Shown: positions 14,804 through 22,871 of the stretch, piece by piece
Numbering within the stretch: position 1 is the stretch's first letter
Layout of the letters: each line of letters begins with the position of its first letter
NCBI GenBank assembly: GCA_028282885.1
Contig: JANQGX010000017.1
Span: forward strand, 1-41,184
DNA: 41,184 bases
Reading direction: 5' to 3'
Source: SAR324 cluster bacterium
GTDB lineage: Bacteria; SAR324; XYD2-FULL-50-16
Notes under the pieces: generated by a model
Databases searched by the model: none
What the model was told of the DNA's origin: nothing
What the model saw: only the letters and a program-made list of their open reading frames with translations
Position numbers and translations under genes: made by a program

Positions 14804-15640
14804 CTACAGTTCCATCAACTGGCCGCCTGTAACATTTACTGCCTGACCGGTCAAATAACTGGCCTGGTCGGAGGCAAGATAAGCCACCAGTTTGGCAACC
14901 TCCGCCGGTGAACCGAGACGATTCAAAGCGATGGTTTTGCACATCTCTTCCTTCTGTTGCTCAGCAGTTGTTCCCAGAAATTGGGCTTCCAGATCAAATC
15001 TCCAGCTTTCCAAATCTGTCATAATCTGACCCGGACAGACTGCGTTGACTCGGATGCCGTTTCCGGCCAACTCCCTCGCCATCACTTTCGTCATCATGAT
15101 CACACCGGCTTTGGCGACCGCGTAAGCTCCGTTAAACAGAGGCGGTACCTTTCCTGCCCTGGATGCCACGTTGACAATCGCGCCCCCTTTGGTCATCATC
15201 ATCGGCAAAACGGCCCGACTGACCTTAAACACACTATGCAGATTGACATCTATTGTTTTCATCCAGGCCGCCTCATCGTAAGTATGAATCGCATTAGGAA
15301 CCCCGAATGTCGCACCGGCATTGTTGCACAAGACATCGAGCCGGGAAAAGCGCTTCATGATCGATGAAACCGCTGTCTGAATCGACTTGTTGTCAGTGAC
15401 ATCAAAAGCGGCTGCCATCGCATCCACACCACATTCCGATTTAAACTCTTCGACAATTTCATTCATCTCCCCACTCTGCCCGGTAGGTATCGGATTATCC
15501 TTGTCCTGCTGATCCCCCAGGTCCGAAATAATGACATTTGACCCGTTCTCGGCAAACTTCCTGGCAACTGCATAACCAATACCACTCCGTTTGCCTGATC
15601 CGGTGACCAGGACTGTTTTCCCCTTTAAATCCTCATACAT
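14804..15640 (-). CDS. Short-chain dehydrogenase/reductase (SDR)
   Basis: This is a classical SDR of 278 residues. The NAD(P)-binding motif is TGSGKRSGIG (13-22), NNAG lies at 106-109, and the catalytic residues are S160, Y173 and K177 (YAVAK). An Asp at the end of strand 2 (ISDLGD) favours NAD over NADP. The ATG at 15640 is preferred over one at 15796 because AAAAGG lies just upstream and the family starts at this point. The longer frame would also run through the promoter and operator. It is the first gene of a unit with the ThDP enzyme, behind a near-consensus promoter covered by a palindromic operator. The substrate is not recognisable. Confidence 0.9.
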   Translation of the reverse strand: MYEDLKGKTVLVTGSGKRSGIGYAVARKFAENGSNVIISDLGDQQDKDNPIPTGQSGEMNEIVEEFKSECGVDAMAAAFDVTDNKSIQTAVSSIMKRFSRLDVLCNNAGATFGVPNAIHTYDEAAWMKTIDVNLHSVFKVSRAVLPMMMTKGGAIVNVASRAGKVPPLFNGAYAVAKAGVIMMTKVMARELAGNGIRVNAVCPGQIMTDLESWRFDLEAQFLGTTAEQQKEEMCKTIALNRLGSPAEVAKLVAYLASDQASYLTGQAVNVTGGQLMEL

Positions 15641-15682
15641 AAGCCGACCTTTTGAAAAGTGTTTGCGAAAAGTGCTTTTTAT

Positions 15683-15697
15683 TCGAATAGTATTCGA
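15683..15697. promoter_or_regulatory. Palindromic operator, copy 1 (SDR/ThDP side)
   Basis: TCGAATA-G-TATTCGA is a perfect 15-bp palindrome covering the predicted start site of the minus-strand promoter at 15701-15730. The same sequence, in opposite orientation, recurs at 15976-15990. This position is typical of a repressor that blocks initiation. The size and symmetry suit a TetR- or GntR-class dimer, but no such gene is in the window. Confidence 0.8.
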
Positions 15698-15700
15698 GTT

Positions 15701-15730
15701 ATTGTAAATCAGTTCCTCTGCCAATGTCAA
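15701..15730 (-). promoter_or_regulatory. Sigma-70-type promoter of the SDR/ThDP operon
   Basis: On the minus strand TTGACA is followed by an 18-base spacer and TACAAT, five of six consensus bases at -10. Transcription would start near 15694, inside the palindrome, 50-odd bases before the SDR start codon. Confidence 0.8.
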
Positions 15731-15938
15731 CCTCGGGAATAAATTGACTTTTTCCCCTTGGCTTCCGGGATTATCAATGCAAACTATTCTATTCAAGTAT
15801 TAAATCGGGATTTCCCCGGTCGGTTCCGGCAGTCATACCTTGATCAAAATCACTCGTTGAAAATCCCTAACGTTGATAGCGTCCAGTGCACCTCCTTTTG
15901 TACTAACCATTTTGTCATTGCCTCGAAGCAATTCAGGA

Positions 15939-15968
15939 TTGACAGGTATCTGTGTTTTCGAGTATAAT
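15939..15968 (+). promoter_or_regulatory. Consensus sigma-70-type promoter facing the AEC carrier
   Basis: TTGACA, an 18-base spacer and TATAAT match both hexamers perfectly. The predicted start near 15975 abuts the second copy of the palindrome. The 208 bases between the two divergent promoters contain no gene that I can support. Confidence 0.85.
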
Positions 15969-15975
15969 TTTATTA

Positions 15976-15990
15976 TCGAATACTATTCGA
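15976..15990. promoter_or_regulatory. Palindromic operator, copy 2 (small ORF/AEC carrier side)
   Basis: TCGAATA-C-TATTCGA is identical to copy 1 read on the other strand, and it occupies the same place relative to its own promoter. The centres of the two copies are 293 bp apart, so one repressor could hold both promoters off and perhaps bridge them. Confidence 0.8.
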
Positions 15991-16138
15991 AGAATTGATT
16001 TAAAAGCCATCAAACCGGATGCTGCATTTTGATCCCAAAAACAATTCCCGGTTTTTGAGTATCAAAAGCGTTTTGACATAAAATTCTCAAGTGCGATGTT
16101 AAGGCACCTGTTTACCACGGAAACAAGGTATCTGTATC

Positions 16139-16387
16139 ATGTCTTCCTATTATTTACTGGAATGCGAAACCATGCATTGCTTCGGCAAACATACCTCCCG
16201 GGTTGGCACCGCCGAATCGGAACAGGAGGCAATTGACTGGAAAAACAAATTAACTGAAAACAATAAAAGGCCTCCTCTTCCCAAGAGTGATCCTATTCGT
16301 TCCTGTCCGGTTGTAAGGTGCCCCCTGAAGCTACAGACACCCAGAATATCCTACAGAAAGGTCGAGAAACCGGAGTCTGCCGCCTGA
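16139..16387 (+). CDS. Small cysteine-containing protein of unknown function
   Basis: The 82-residue product is polar and has Cys at 9, 14, 56 and 61 (ECETMHC and SCPVVRC), two C-x4-C pairs that could bind a metal. No membrane segment or signal peptide is present, and I recognise no family. AAGG lies eleven bases before the ATG, somewhat distant. It is the first ORF after the regulated plus-strand promoter and precedes the AEC carrier by about 220 bases, so it probably belongs to the same transcript. Confidence 0.55.
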   Translation: MSSYYLLECETMHCFGKHTSRVGTAESEQEAIDWKNKLTENNKRPPLPKSDPIRSCPVVRCPLKLQTPRISYRKVEKPESAA

Positions 16388-16606
16388 TCGTTTTTTACTT
16401 GATTCGACAAGTCTTTTCCGACAGTCTGTTGAGAACAGAAAGTATAGACAAAGATCCACTCCGGAATTGCCGGTTTCTCCTCAACAGGCAATCGGATTCC
16501 AGGTTTTGTGTTGTCAGATCTGAATCGAGAGACTTGTTTTCGTCGTAAGATTTCCAAGTAGGCAGCGCCCGGATCGATGTCAATTAATCAACAGATAAGG
16601 CAGGTT

Positions 16607-17509
16607 ATGGGTCCACTGGATTTGGATTTTTTAAACATTCTACTTCCCCTCTTTTTGCTGATCGGTGGCGGTTTCGTTATCAGCCGCTTTTTTTCGCTAT
16701 CCGAGGGCCCACTGGTTCGGGTGGTCACTGATTTTTTCATGCCCTTACTGGTCTTTTATTCTTTTTGTACGACTAAAATATCGATTTCCGAGATCACCCG
16801 CTTGATTGGTGCTGTTTCCCTGGTTGTGGCAGGAACCCTGGGTGTAACCTGGTTATATTGCCGTGCTTTCAAAACCGACATCCGAACCACGGCCCCTCCG
16901 CTGATTTTCATGAATTCGGGCTTCCTCGGTATTCCGATCATGAAGCTCTGGGGAGGTCTGGCTGCCATGAACCTGATCATCATTTATGACCAGGTACAGA
17001 CCTTCATTATTTTCACTTTGGGAATAGTTATCGTAACGGGAGGTTACAAGTTATCCGGGATATTGGAGATCGTTCGCTCCCCTTTGATCTGGGCAATTCT
17101 GCTTGGGTTTTGGTTTAATCTGACAGGTATTGAGGTCCCTGAACCGCTGCTGGAGGCTTTCCGATTCGGAGGTGAGACAGCTCCTGCACTGGCCATATTC
17201 GCTATTGGAATGACGCTGAATAACTATAAGGTACGCCTGGATCTGCATATTGTCACAGGGGTTTTGATCCGATTAGGCCTGGGATTCTTGCTGGGATTGG
17301 GAGCAGCCGCCTTATTCGGGTTTTCAGGTACGGCTGCTGTCGTGATTGTTGTGGCTTCCGCTCTTCCTTCAGCGGTTTTTTCGGTAGTGCTGCCGGTTCG
17401 TTATGGCCTGAATGGTCAATATGCAGGATCGGTTCTCATCACCTCGACCCTGCTTTCGCTTTTCATTTTGCCCTTTCTGTTCCAGGCGGCTCAATCGGTT
17501 TTCGGATGA
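16607..17509 (+). CDS. AEC-family (auxin efflux carrier-like) transporter
   Basis: This is an inner-membrane permease of about 300 residues with roughly ten hydrophobic segments in two halves. The family features are visible: an early LPLFLLIGGGFVISR helix, FFMPLLVFYSF, and the N-S-G-F-L-G-I-P motif of the first broken helix. Bacterial AEC carriers typically move small organic acids such as malate or malonate. The ATG at 16607 has AAGG six bases upstream; an in-frame ATG at 16577 adds ten polar residues without a better site. Sharing an operator with the SDR and ThDP genes suggests that it brings in or exports the compound they handle. Confidence 0.88.
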   Translation: MGPLDLDFLNILLPLFLLIGGGFVISRFFSLSEGPLVRVVTDFFMPLLVFYSFCTTKISISEITRLIGAVSLVVAGTLGVTWLYCRAFKTDIRTTAPPLIFMNSGFLGIPIMKLWGGLAAMNLIIIYDQVQTFIIFTLGIVIVTGGYKLSGILEIVRSPLIWAILLGFWFNLTGIEVPEPLLEAFRFGGETAPALAIFAIGMTLNNYKVRLDLHIVTGVLIRLGLGFLLGLGAAALFGFSGTAAVVIVVASALPSAVFSVVLPVRYGLNGQYAGSVLITSTLLSLFILPFLFQAAQSVFG

Positions 17510-17535
17510 GTTAAAACCGCACCGACCCGGAACCG

Positions 17536-19248
17536 CTATTTGGTTCTAAGGACCTTTTTATCGACCTTACCGACGGTGGTCAGGGGAATCTCCTCCATAA
17601 ACTCAATCTCTTTCGGGACTTCGTAAGGTGATACTTTCTCCTTGGCAAATGAGATGATGTCATTTTTCAAAGCTTCATAGTCACCATTGAATTTATAAAC
17701 GGGATCAAGTTGAATGTAGGCTTTAACCAGTTCGGAGCCGGGTCTTTCCGGATTGGGCTTGCCGACCAGGGCCAGAAGTCCGATTGCCGGATGCTGGGAG
17801 ATCACGTCTTCAACCTTGCTCGAAAACACCTTAAATCCGCCAACAATGATCATGTCCTTGGTACGATCAACGATCTTGATGAAACCGTCCTCATCCATGA
17901 TCCCCACATCTCCCGTATGCAGAAATCCGTTTTCATCAATGGTGCTCTTGGTCGCATCCGGCCTGTTGAAATAGCCCTGCATCACCAACGGTCCTTTGAT
18001 ACAGATCTCGCCCGGTTCGCCAATCGGGACCTCTTCACCGGTTTCGGGGCTGACCATGGTGATATCAACATTCATGATGGGCATACCCACGGTTCCCAGT
18101 TTCTTGGCCTTCTTGGATGGATTCATCACGGAGACCGGTGAAGTTTCGGTCATGCCGTAGAGTTCCAGCAGCTTACCCTGGCCTACATATTTTTCAAATT
18201 CAACCTGGGATTCCTTGGGAAAGGGCGATGCTGCCGACACGCAACCCTTGATCCCGGAAAAGTCCAGCTCTTTAAAAGCCGGATTGGCCATCAACATCTG
18301 GAACAGGGATGGTACATTGACCAGATAGGTAGGCTTGCAATTACGGATTTCGTTGCAGATGTGATCCGTATCCCTCGGGTTGGGGATCAGTACCTGTGTC
18401 CAGCCAAGGCAGAGTGCTGCTTCACAAACGGTCAAACCCGCAATATGGAACATGGGAAATCCCGAAAGCAGGATTCCGGCTCCCTGATCCCAACCCAGCC
18501 AGCTATTGATCGCCTTAATATTATGAACAATGTTGCGGTGATTGAGCGCAGCTCCTTTTGGAGGGCCTGTAGTCCCGCCTGTATACTGAATCCAGCCCAA
18601 ATCGTCCGGTGTCACCTCCACTTTGACCGGATCGGCCGATGCTTTGGCGAGTACATCCTTATGCAGTTCTATCACGGTTTTTCCCGGAATAGGAGTGACC
18701 TTGCCGGTTGGTACCTTTTTCAGGAGTTTGCCCAGCACCTGCTTTATTTTAGGCAGAAAACTGGCGGGATTGGTGGCAATGATCAGATCCAGCCCCGGCA
18801 TACTATCCGCAATCTTGGTGATATGACCGGCAAAAATGGCATCCAGCGTCACCAGTGCCGCTTTTTTGCCCGTACTGGTAAGGTCATTGATCTGATACTT
18901 GATCTGTTCGGCCGAGAGAAGAGGCGAAACCCCCGAAATGATGCAGCCGGCTTTTAAGGCCCCGATCAGTGCAATCAGGTATTGGGGTGTGTTAGGGAGA
19001 TTGATGCCTACTACATCGCCTTTCTTAAATCCGTTTGCAATCAACATATTGGCAAACTGATTGGTGTACCGCTCCATGTCGGCAAAGGTCAAGGAAACAC
19101 CCAGGTAGTGCAGGGCTTTTTTCTCCGGATAATTATCAAAACTCTCCTGCACCATCGCCACATAAGTGGTGTTATAATCTTCTTCTTTCAGGTCATCCAG
19201 ACCCTCATCCCAATTCTTCTTCCAAAATCGATCACTGTAGTATCCCAT
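17536..19248 (-). CDS. Long-chain fatty-acid/acyl-CoA ligase (AMP-binding family)
   Basis: This enzyme activates a carboxylic acid to its CoA thioester through an acyl-adenylate. The adenylate-forming signature TGGTTGPPKG is at residues 223-232, YGMTETSP near 365, FLHTGDVG near 445, and the C-terminal catalytic Lys is K561 in TTVGKVDKK. The length of 570 residues is normal for FadD-like ligases. No transmembrane segment is evident. AAGGAG precedes the ATG. It is convergent with the AEC carrier (26 bases between stops) and divergent from the 3-hydroxyisobutyrate-dehydrogenase-type gene. The chain length of the substrate cannot be read from the sequence. Confidence 0.9.
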   Translation of the reverse strand: MGYYSDRFWKKNWDEGLDDLKEEDYNTTYVAMVQESFDNYPEKKALHYLGVSLTFADMERYTNQFANMLIANGFKKGDVVGINLPNTPQYLIALIGALKAGCIISGVSPLLSAEQIKYQINDLTSTGKKAALVTLDAIFAGHITKIADSMPGLDLIIATNPASFLPKIKQVLGKLLKKVPTGKVTPIPGKTVIELHKDVLAKASADPVKVEVTPDDLGWIQYTGGTTGPPKGAALNHRNIVHNIKAINSWLGWDQGAGILLSGFPMFHIAGLTVCEAALCLGWTQVLIPNPRDTDHICNEIRNCKPTYLVNVPSLFQMLMANPAFKELDFSGIKGCVSAASPFPKESQVEFEKYVGQGKLLELYGMTETSPVSVMNPSKKAKKLGTVGMPIMNVDITMVSPETGEEVPIGEPGEICIKGPLVMQGYFNRPDATKSTIDENGFLHTGDVGIMDEDGFIKIVDRTKDMIIVGGFKVFSSKVEDVISQHPAIGLLALVGKPNPERPGSELVKAYIQLDPVYKFNGDYEALKNDIISFAKEKVSPYEVPKEIEFMEEIPLTTVGKVDKKVLRTK

Positions 19249-19594
19249 ATGCGCTCTCCTTACTTTGATTCGTCAATCCAATCCAGCATTAACTGCAATG
19301 ATAGTAGAATAAACAAAGACTGTTACGGTTTGACTACTGCTGAAGCTATGGTCCGATTACACGAAACGCGACTGTCTGTCAACAATCGGTATCCGGTCTA
19401 AAATGTCGGTTTATCAATCGCGATGATTCGTCTATACTGTTGGAGCAACAGGAGTCAGGAATTCAGCGGGTAAGGAAGGTCCGGGGTTTATGGAGTCTAA
19501 ATTGTAATAAGTCAACTCAACACCGATAAACCTGGAAAATCAGGCACAGAAAGGCACCACTTAAACAGATCAGGAAGCATAGAAGGGAGTCATT
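19249..19594. other. Divergent intergenic region between acyl-CoA ligase and hydroxyacid dehydrogenase
   Basis: No gene was seen. A TATACT at 19433-19438 with TTTATC 17 bases upstream is a weak plus-strand promoter candidate. A TTGACA on the minus strand near 19380 lacks a convincing -10 partner. The palindrome found at the SDR/AEC promoters is not repeated here. Confidence 0.35.
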
Positions 19595-20476
19595 ATGGAG
19601 AATCAAACAATTGGTTGGATTGGAACAGGCGTAATGGGGAGTTCAATGTGTCTGCACTTGATCAAGGCAGGATACAAGTCATATATTTACAACCGAAGCA
19701 GAAGCAAGGCAGAATCCCTGATCAAGGAAGGCGCAACCTGGTGCGATACCCCCGGTAAAGTTGCGGCTAACAGTAATACCATCTTCAGCATAGTCGGATT
19801 TCCTTCGGATGTAGAAGAGATTATCCTGGGTGACAATGGAGTCCTGACCTCAGCAAAAGAAGGCAGCATCCTGATTGACATGACCACATCCGAGCCAGAG
19901 CTTGCCAAACGAATTGCAGAGAAGGCCTCCCGTAAAGGTCTTAGTTCATTGGATGCACCTGTATCCGGTGGCGACCTCGGAGCCAGAGAAGGAAAGCTGG
20001 CAATTATGGTGGGGGGTAACCGGGAAGTCTTTGATAAAGTCCTGCCCCTGTTTCAGATTCTGGGAGAAAACATCGCCTATATGGGTGAAGCAGGTGCCGG
20101 TCAGCATACTAAAATGAGCAATCAGATCCTGATCGCTTCCACCATGATAGGGGTGGTTGAATCCCTGCTCTATGCCTACAAAGCGGATTTGGAACTGGAT
20201 GCTTTGATAGATGTCATCGGCAAAGGCGCAGCGGCATCCTGGTCGTTGAATAACCTGGGCAGAAGAATTGTCAAGGGAGATTTTGATCCCGGTTTTTTTA
20301 TTAAGCATTTTATCAAGGATATGGGAATAGCGCTTGAAGAGGCCAGGAGAATGAAGCTATCGTTGCCGGGATTATCGCTGGCCTACCAGTTTTATATTGC
20401 AGCCGCCGCACTTGGATACGAGAATCTTGGAACACAGGGAATCTACAAAGTATTTGAAAACATGAATGGTTTGTAA
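19595..20476 (+). CDS. NAD(P)-dependent beta-hydroxyacid dehydrogenase (3-hydroxyisobutyrate dehydrogenase family)
   Basis: The 293-residue enzyme oxidises or reduces a beta-hydroxyacid. The N-terminal Rossmann motif GWIGTGVMG is at 7-15. The substrate-binding motif DAPVSGGDLGAREG follows at 120-133. The catalytic Lys is K173 with N176 in GAGQHTKMSNQ. Family members handle 3-hydroxyisobutyrate, tartronate semialdehyde, 4-hydroxybutyrate/succinic semialdehyde or sulfolactaldehyde, and the exact substrate is not clear here. AGAAGGGAG lies before the ATG. Its neighbours suggest a small organic-acid pathway. Confidence 0.9.
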   Translation: MENQTIGWIGTGVMGSSMCLHLIKAGYKSYIYNRSRSKAESLIKEGATWCDTPGKVAANSNTIFSIVGFPSDVEEIILGDNGVLTSAKEGSILIDMTTSEPELAKRIAEKASRKGLSSLDAPVSGGDLGAREGKLAIMVGGNREVFDKVLPLFQILGENIAYMGEAGAGQHTKMSNQILIASTMIGVVESLLYAYKADLELDALIDVIGKGAAASWSLNNLGRRIVKGDFDPGFFIKHFIKDMGIALEEARRMKLSLPGLSLAYQFYIAAAALGYENLGTQGIYKVFENMNGL

Positions 20477-20630
20477 ACAGGATTAAACTGAATCTTCAAA
20501 TTTCAACCACGTTTTGCCTGAAAAGTTGCCCCTTTACATCCATAGGTAAAACGGATCACTTGAACCGCTTCTCCCGGATAACCGGCTGAATTCCGGGATC
20601 GTAAATCGATAGACAGCTTGCAGAATCCTT

Positions 20631-20864
20631 ATGCCATATCAAATTAACCAAACCTTGTGCAAAAAGTCCGGTCATTGTGCCGAAGAATGCCCCATGGGAG
20701 CGATTGGATATTCCACCTTGAATGATCGATATGAGCTGGATCCCGATTTGTGCACGGATTGTGGATCCTGTGCCGATGTATGCCCTGTGGGAGCCGTAAG
20801 CGGTATTGATGATTGTGAAGCGCCCCCGGACACTTCTTCAAGTGAATCCTGCCATCCCAAGTGA
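20631..20864 (+). CDS. Ferredoxin, 2[4Fe-4S]-type with an altered first site
   Basis: This small electron carrier has 77 residues. The second cluster site, CTDCGSCADVCP, is complete. The first reads CKKSGHCAEECP, with Ser12 where the second Cys is expected, so that site may hold a [3Fe-4S] cluster, use the Ser as ligand, or be unstable. The tail after the second site is acidic and Ser-rich with two more Cys. No clear ribosome binding site precedes the ATG. It follows the dehydrogenase gene by 154 bases. Its redox partner is not identifiable. Confidence 0.85.
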   Translation: MPYQINQTLCKKSGHCAEECPMGAIGYSTLNDRYELDPDLCTDCGSCADVCPVGAVSGIDDCEAPPDTSSSESCHPK

Positions 20865-21287
20865 TCGTCTCTGGTTGATTGTTTATAAATCCCCGTGAAA
20901 TTGACAGCACCAGTCAGAACAGATAATTTCAGTTTATGCGACCGACTCCCGGCTTAAAACCGGAAGAAGAGATGACACTTAACCGCCGCTCAAGGTTCTG
21001 CTGAATCCAAAGCATTGGGCCTGGCTGTACAACAGACGGCAGATGCATGGCAGCAGAGAGAAAACCTTGGATTCGATTCGCCGAAAGACTTTCATCCCAA
21101 CGCCTCAATGGCCTGATAATACCGGTTTGGCTTTCCTCAGTATTCCAGACTTGATAGACTGGGAAAAAAAATCAAAGGATTGACCGCCCCGCTTTCCTCA
21201 TCCTGAGCAGAATCAGGTCAAAAGGGCTTCCATGGCTTACCAAATGACTGGCCAGTAAACATTGACCATAGAAAGGAAGTTTGAAAC
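20865..21287. other. Intergenic region, nothing convincing
   Basis: No ORF with family resemblance and no RNA gene was recognised. The only structure noticed is a short palindrome, CCTGA-N6-TCAGG at about 21202-21217, upstream of the aspartic protease gene. Confidence 0.35.
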
Positions 21288-21698
21288 ATGGGTAACATCA
21301 GAATAGCCATTCAATTGTCAAACCCCCTGAAGGATCACCTGGCGCCGAATGAAGCCGTTGCGCTGGTTGACACGGGGTCGCTTAATCTTTGTTTACCCAG
21401 GTATCTGGCGATTCGCCTGGGTTTGCGTGAATTGGAGAAAAGAGATGTTATCGTTGCGGATGGACGGAAGGTTCTGTGCCCTTATTCAGGGCCCGTCCTG
21501 ATCGAATTCGGGGATCGGAAGTGTTATACCGGAGCTCTTGTCCTGGGAGATGAAGTAATCCTGGGAACCATCCCCTTGGAGGATATGGACCTGATTATCC
21601 ATCCTGCCAGTCAGACTGTTATTCCCAATCCGGAATCACCTGAACTGCCCTCAGTAATGGGGCCTGACTACATTCCCACGACTGGCAGCGACTCCTGA
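21288..21698 (+). CDS. Retropepsin-like (clan AA) aspartic protease
   Basis: The 136-residue product carries one aspartic protease half-site: ALVDTGSLNLCLPRYLAIRLGL with the catalytic D28-T29-G30. It continues with the beta-rich layout VIVADGRKV, GALVLGDEVILGTIPLEDMDLIIHP. Such proteins work as homodimers, each subunit giving one Asp. No signal peptide or membrane segment is seen, so it is probably cytosolic. The ribosome binding site AAAGGAAG is good. Neighbours do not reveal a substrate; the convergent gene encodes a MORN protein. Confidence 0.85.
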   Translation: MGNIRIAIQLSNPLKDHLAPNEAVALVDTGSLNLCLPRYLAIRLGLRELEKRDVIVADGRKVLCPYSGPVLIEFGDRKCYTGALVLGDEVILGTIPLEDMDLIIHPASQTVIPNPESPELPSVMGPDYIPTTGSDS

Positions 21699-21747
21699 CC
21701 GGTCTTATAGTGCTTCGGGCAGTGTCAACATAATTGAGTTGTTGTTT

Positions 21748-22284
21748 CTAATGCTCGTGCCCGTCTTTTTCCAGAAGAGTACCCTCATTGTATTCTACAC
21801 TTCTTTTAGTACCATCCGGGTAATGATAAATTCCCTTGCCGTGCATTTTATTGTTTTTCCAGGTACCAATAAATTTGCTGCCATCCGGGAAAATATACTC
21901 CCCTTTACCGTGCCATTCATCGGCTATCAAGTTTCCTTTGAACCGCCCTCCATTGGGAAATGAAATCACTCCCCGTCCATGTTTCCGCCCCTCTGACCAA
22001 CCACCCTCGTAGCGTTCGCCTTCCAGGCTGCTGATGCTCCCCTTGCCGTGTCTCTTGCCGTTTTTCCAGTCGCCGTCATAGACTTCTTCCTCATCCGCAT
22101 AAATCATCTTTCCTTTTCCATGACGAAAACTGTTCTTAAAACTCCCCTCGTAGGTGCTGCCATCTTCCCAGATATAACCCCCGACTCCGTTTACGCAATC
22201 ACCCTGGATACACATTCCGCTGTTTGCCAGGCAGAGTTCGCCAAGGCCAAACAGGGCTAGCAAAGCAAAAAATACGACTTTCAT
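21748..22284 (-). CDS. Exported MORN-repeat protein
   Basis: An N-terminal signal peptide (about residues 1-20) is followed by about six MORN repeats of 23 residues (about 36-170). The pattern is YEGxWKNGKxHGKGxxxxPDG, for example YDGDWKNGKRHGKG and FIGTWKNNKMHGKG. MORN repeats form an elongated beta-sheet ribbon used for protein or membrane contacts. The two Cys near the mature N-terminus (CIQGDC) may form a disulfide in the periplasm. The C-terminus is short, acidic and His-containing. No catalytic domain is attached, so a scaffold role in the envelope is the natural reading. Confidence 0.9.
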   Translation of the reverse strand: MKVVFFALLALFGLGELCLANSGMCIQGDCVNGVGGYIWEDGSTYEGSFKNSFRHGKGKMIYADEEEVYDGDWKNGKRHGKGSISSLEGERYEGGWSEGRKHGRGVISFPNGGRFKGNLIADEWHGKGEYIFPDGSKFIGTWKNNKMHGKGIYHYPDGTKRSVEYNEGTLLEKDGHEH

Positions 22285-22465
22285 GGTACAAACCGGTAAT
22301 TAGTTTGATAAGGACGATCCAACCATGGGCATGCAACCGGTAGCTGTCCGATTTACCGATCAATAGGCGAAAATCGAAATCCGGCTGAATGCGGCAGACC
22401 CTAAAAAAGTGGGATAAGCATACCGATCTTTTTGGTAATAGGCAAGCTGTTACAGCAGGAGACGG

Positions 22466-22735
22466 TCAGGAGTTGGTTTGCTGCTGACCTCGACGTTTTG
22501 CTTGTTCGATCAGTTCAATGATGGAGTGCATTTTCGGACTGGATTCCTGGAAAATCGTCTTTTTCTCCTCATCGGTATAATGGGTTTCGATAAAATCCTG
22601 AATGGGAATTCTCTCAAAATAACAATCCAGGATCTTTTTGCAGGGCAGACCGTTCTGATGGGTCCGGCAATATCGAAAAGGGATATAATGCCCCAGCATC
22701 CTGCAGTATCCATCCAATTGATCGTATTGTTCCAA
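22466..22735 (-). CDS. Small conserved-looking cytosolic protein with Cys pairs
   Basis: The 89-residue product from a TTG start has a compact, protein-like core: GYCRMLGHYIPFRYC, GLPCKKILDCYF and IQDFIETHYTDEEK, followed by a helical, basic C-terminus. The four Cys could bind a metal. The frame stays open back into trpB at 22999. The TTG at 22735 is chosen because GGGAG lies just upstream and because the residues before it look random. I believe similar short proteins occur in other deltaproteobacterial-type genomes, but I cannot name a family. It lies 136 bases downstream of trpB on the same strand. Confidence 0.6.
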   Translation of the reverse strand: MEQYDQLDGYCRMLGHYIPFRYCRTHQNGLPCKKILDCYFERIPIQDFIETHYTDEEKKTIFQESSPKMHSIIELIEQAKRRGQQQTNS

Positions 22736-22871
22736 AATTACGCTCCCGGTTCTTGATCCGGCCCCATTCACAAACAGTTTTTGGGGCTGCGCGAAGGTCT
22801 GGTATGGGATAAAAACAGCAGCGACGAAGGGGAAAAAGGAGGGTGCCGCTGCTGAGTTTATCCGCAACAAA

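Noticed and set aside
14804..15796. Longer SDR starting at 15796
   Set aside because: The extra 52 residues cross the promoter and operator, do not resemble the family, and an ATG with AAAAGG lies at 15640.
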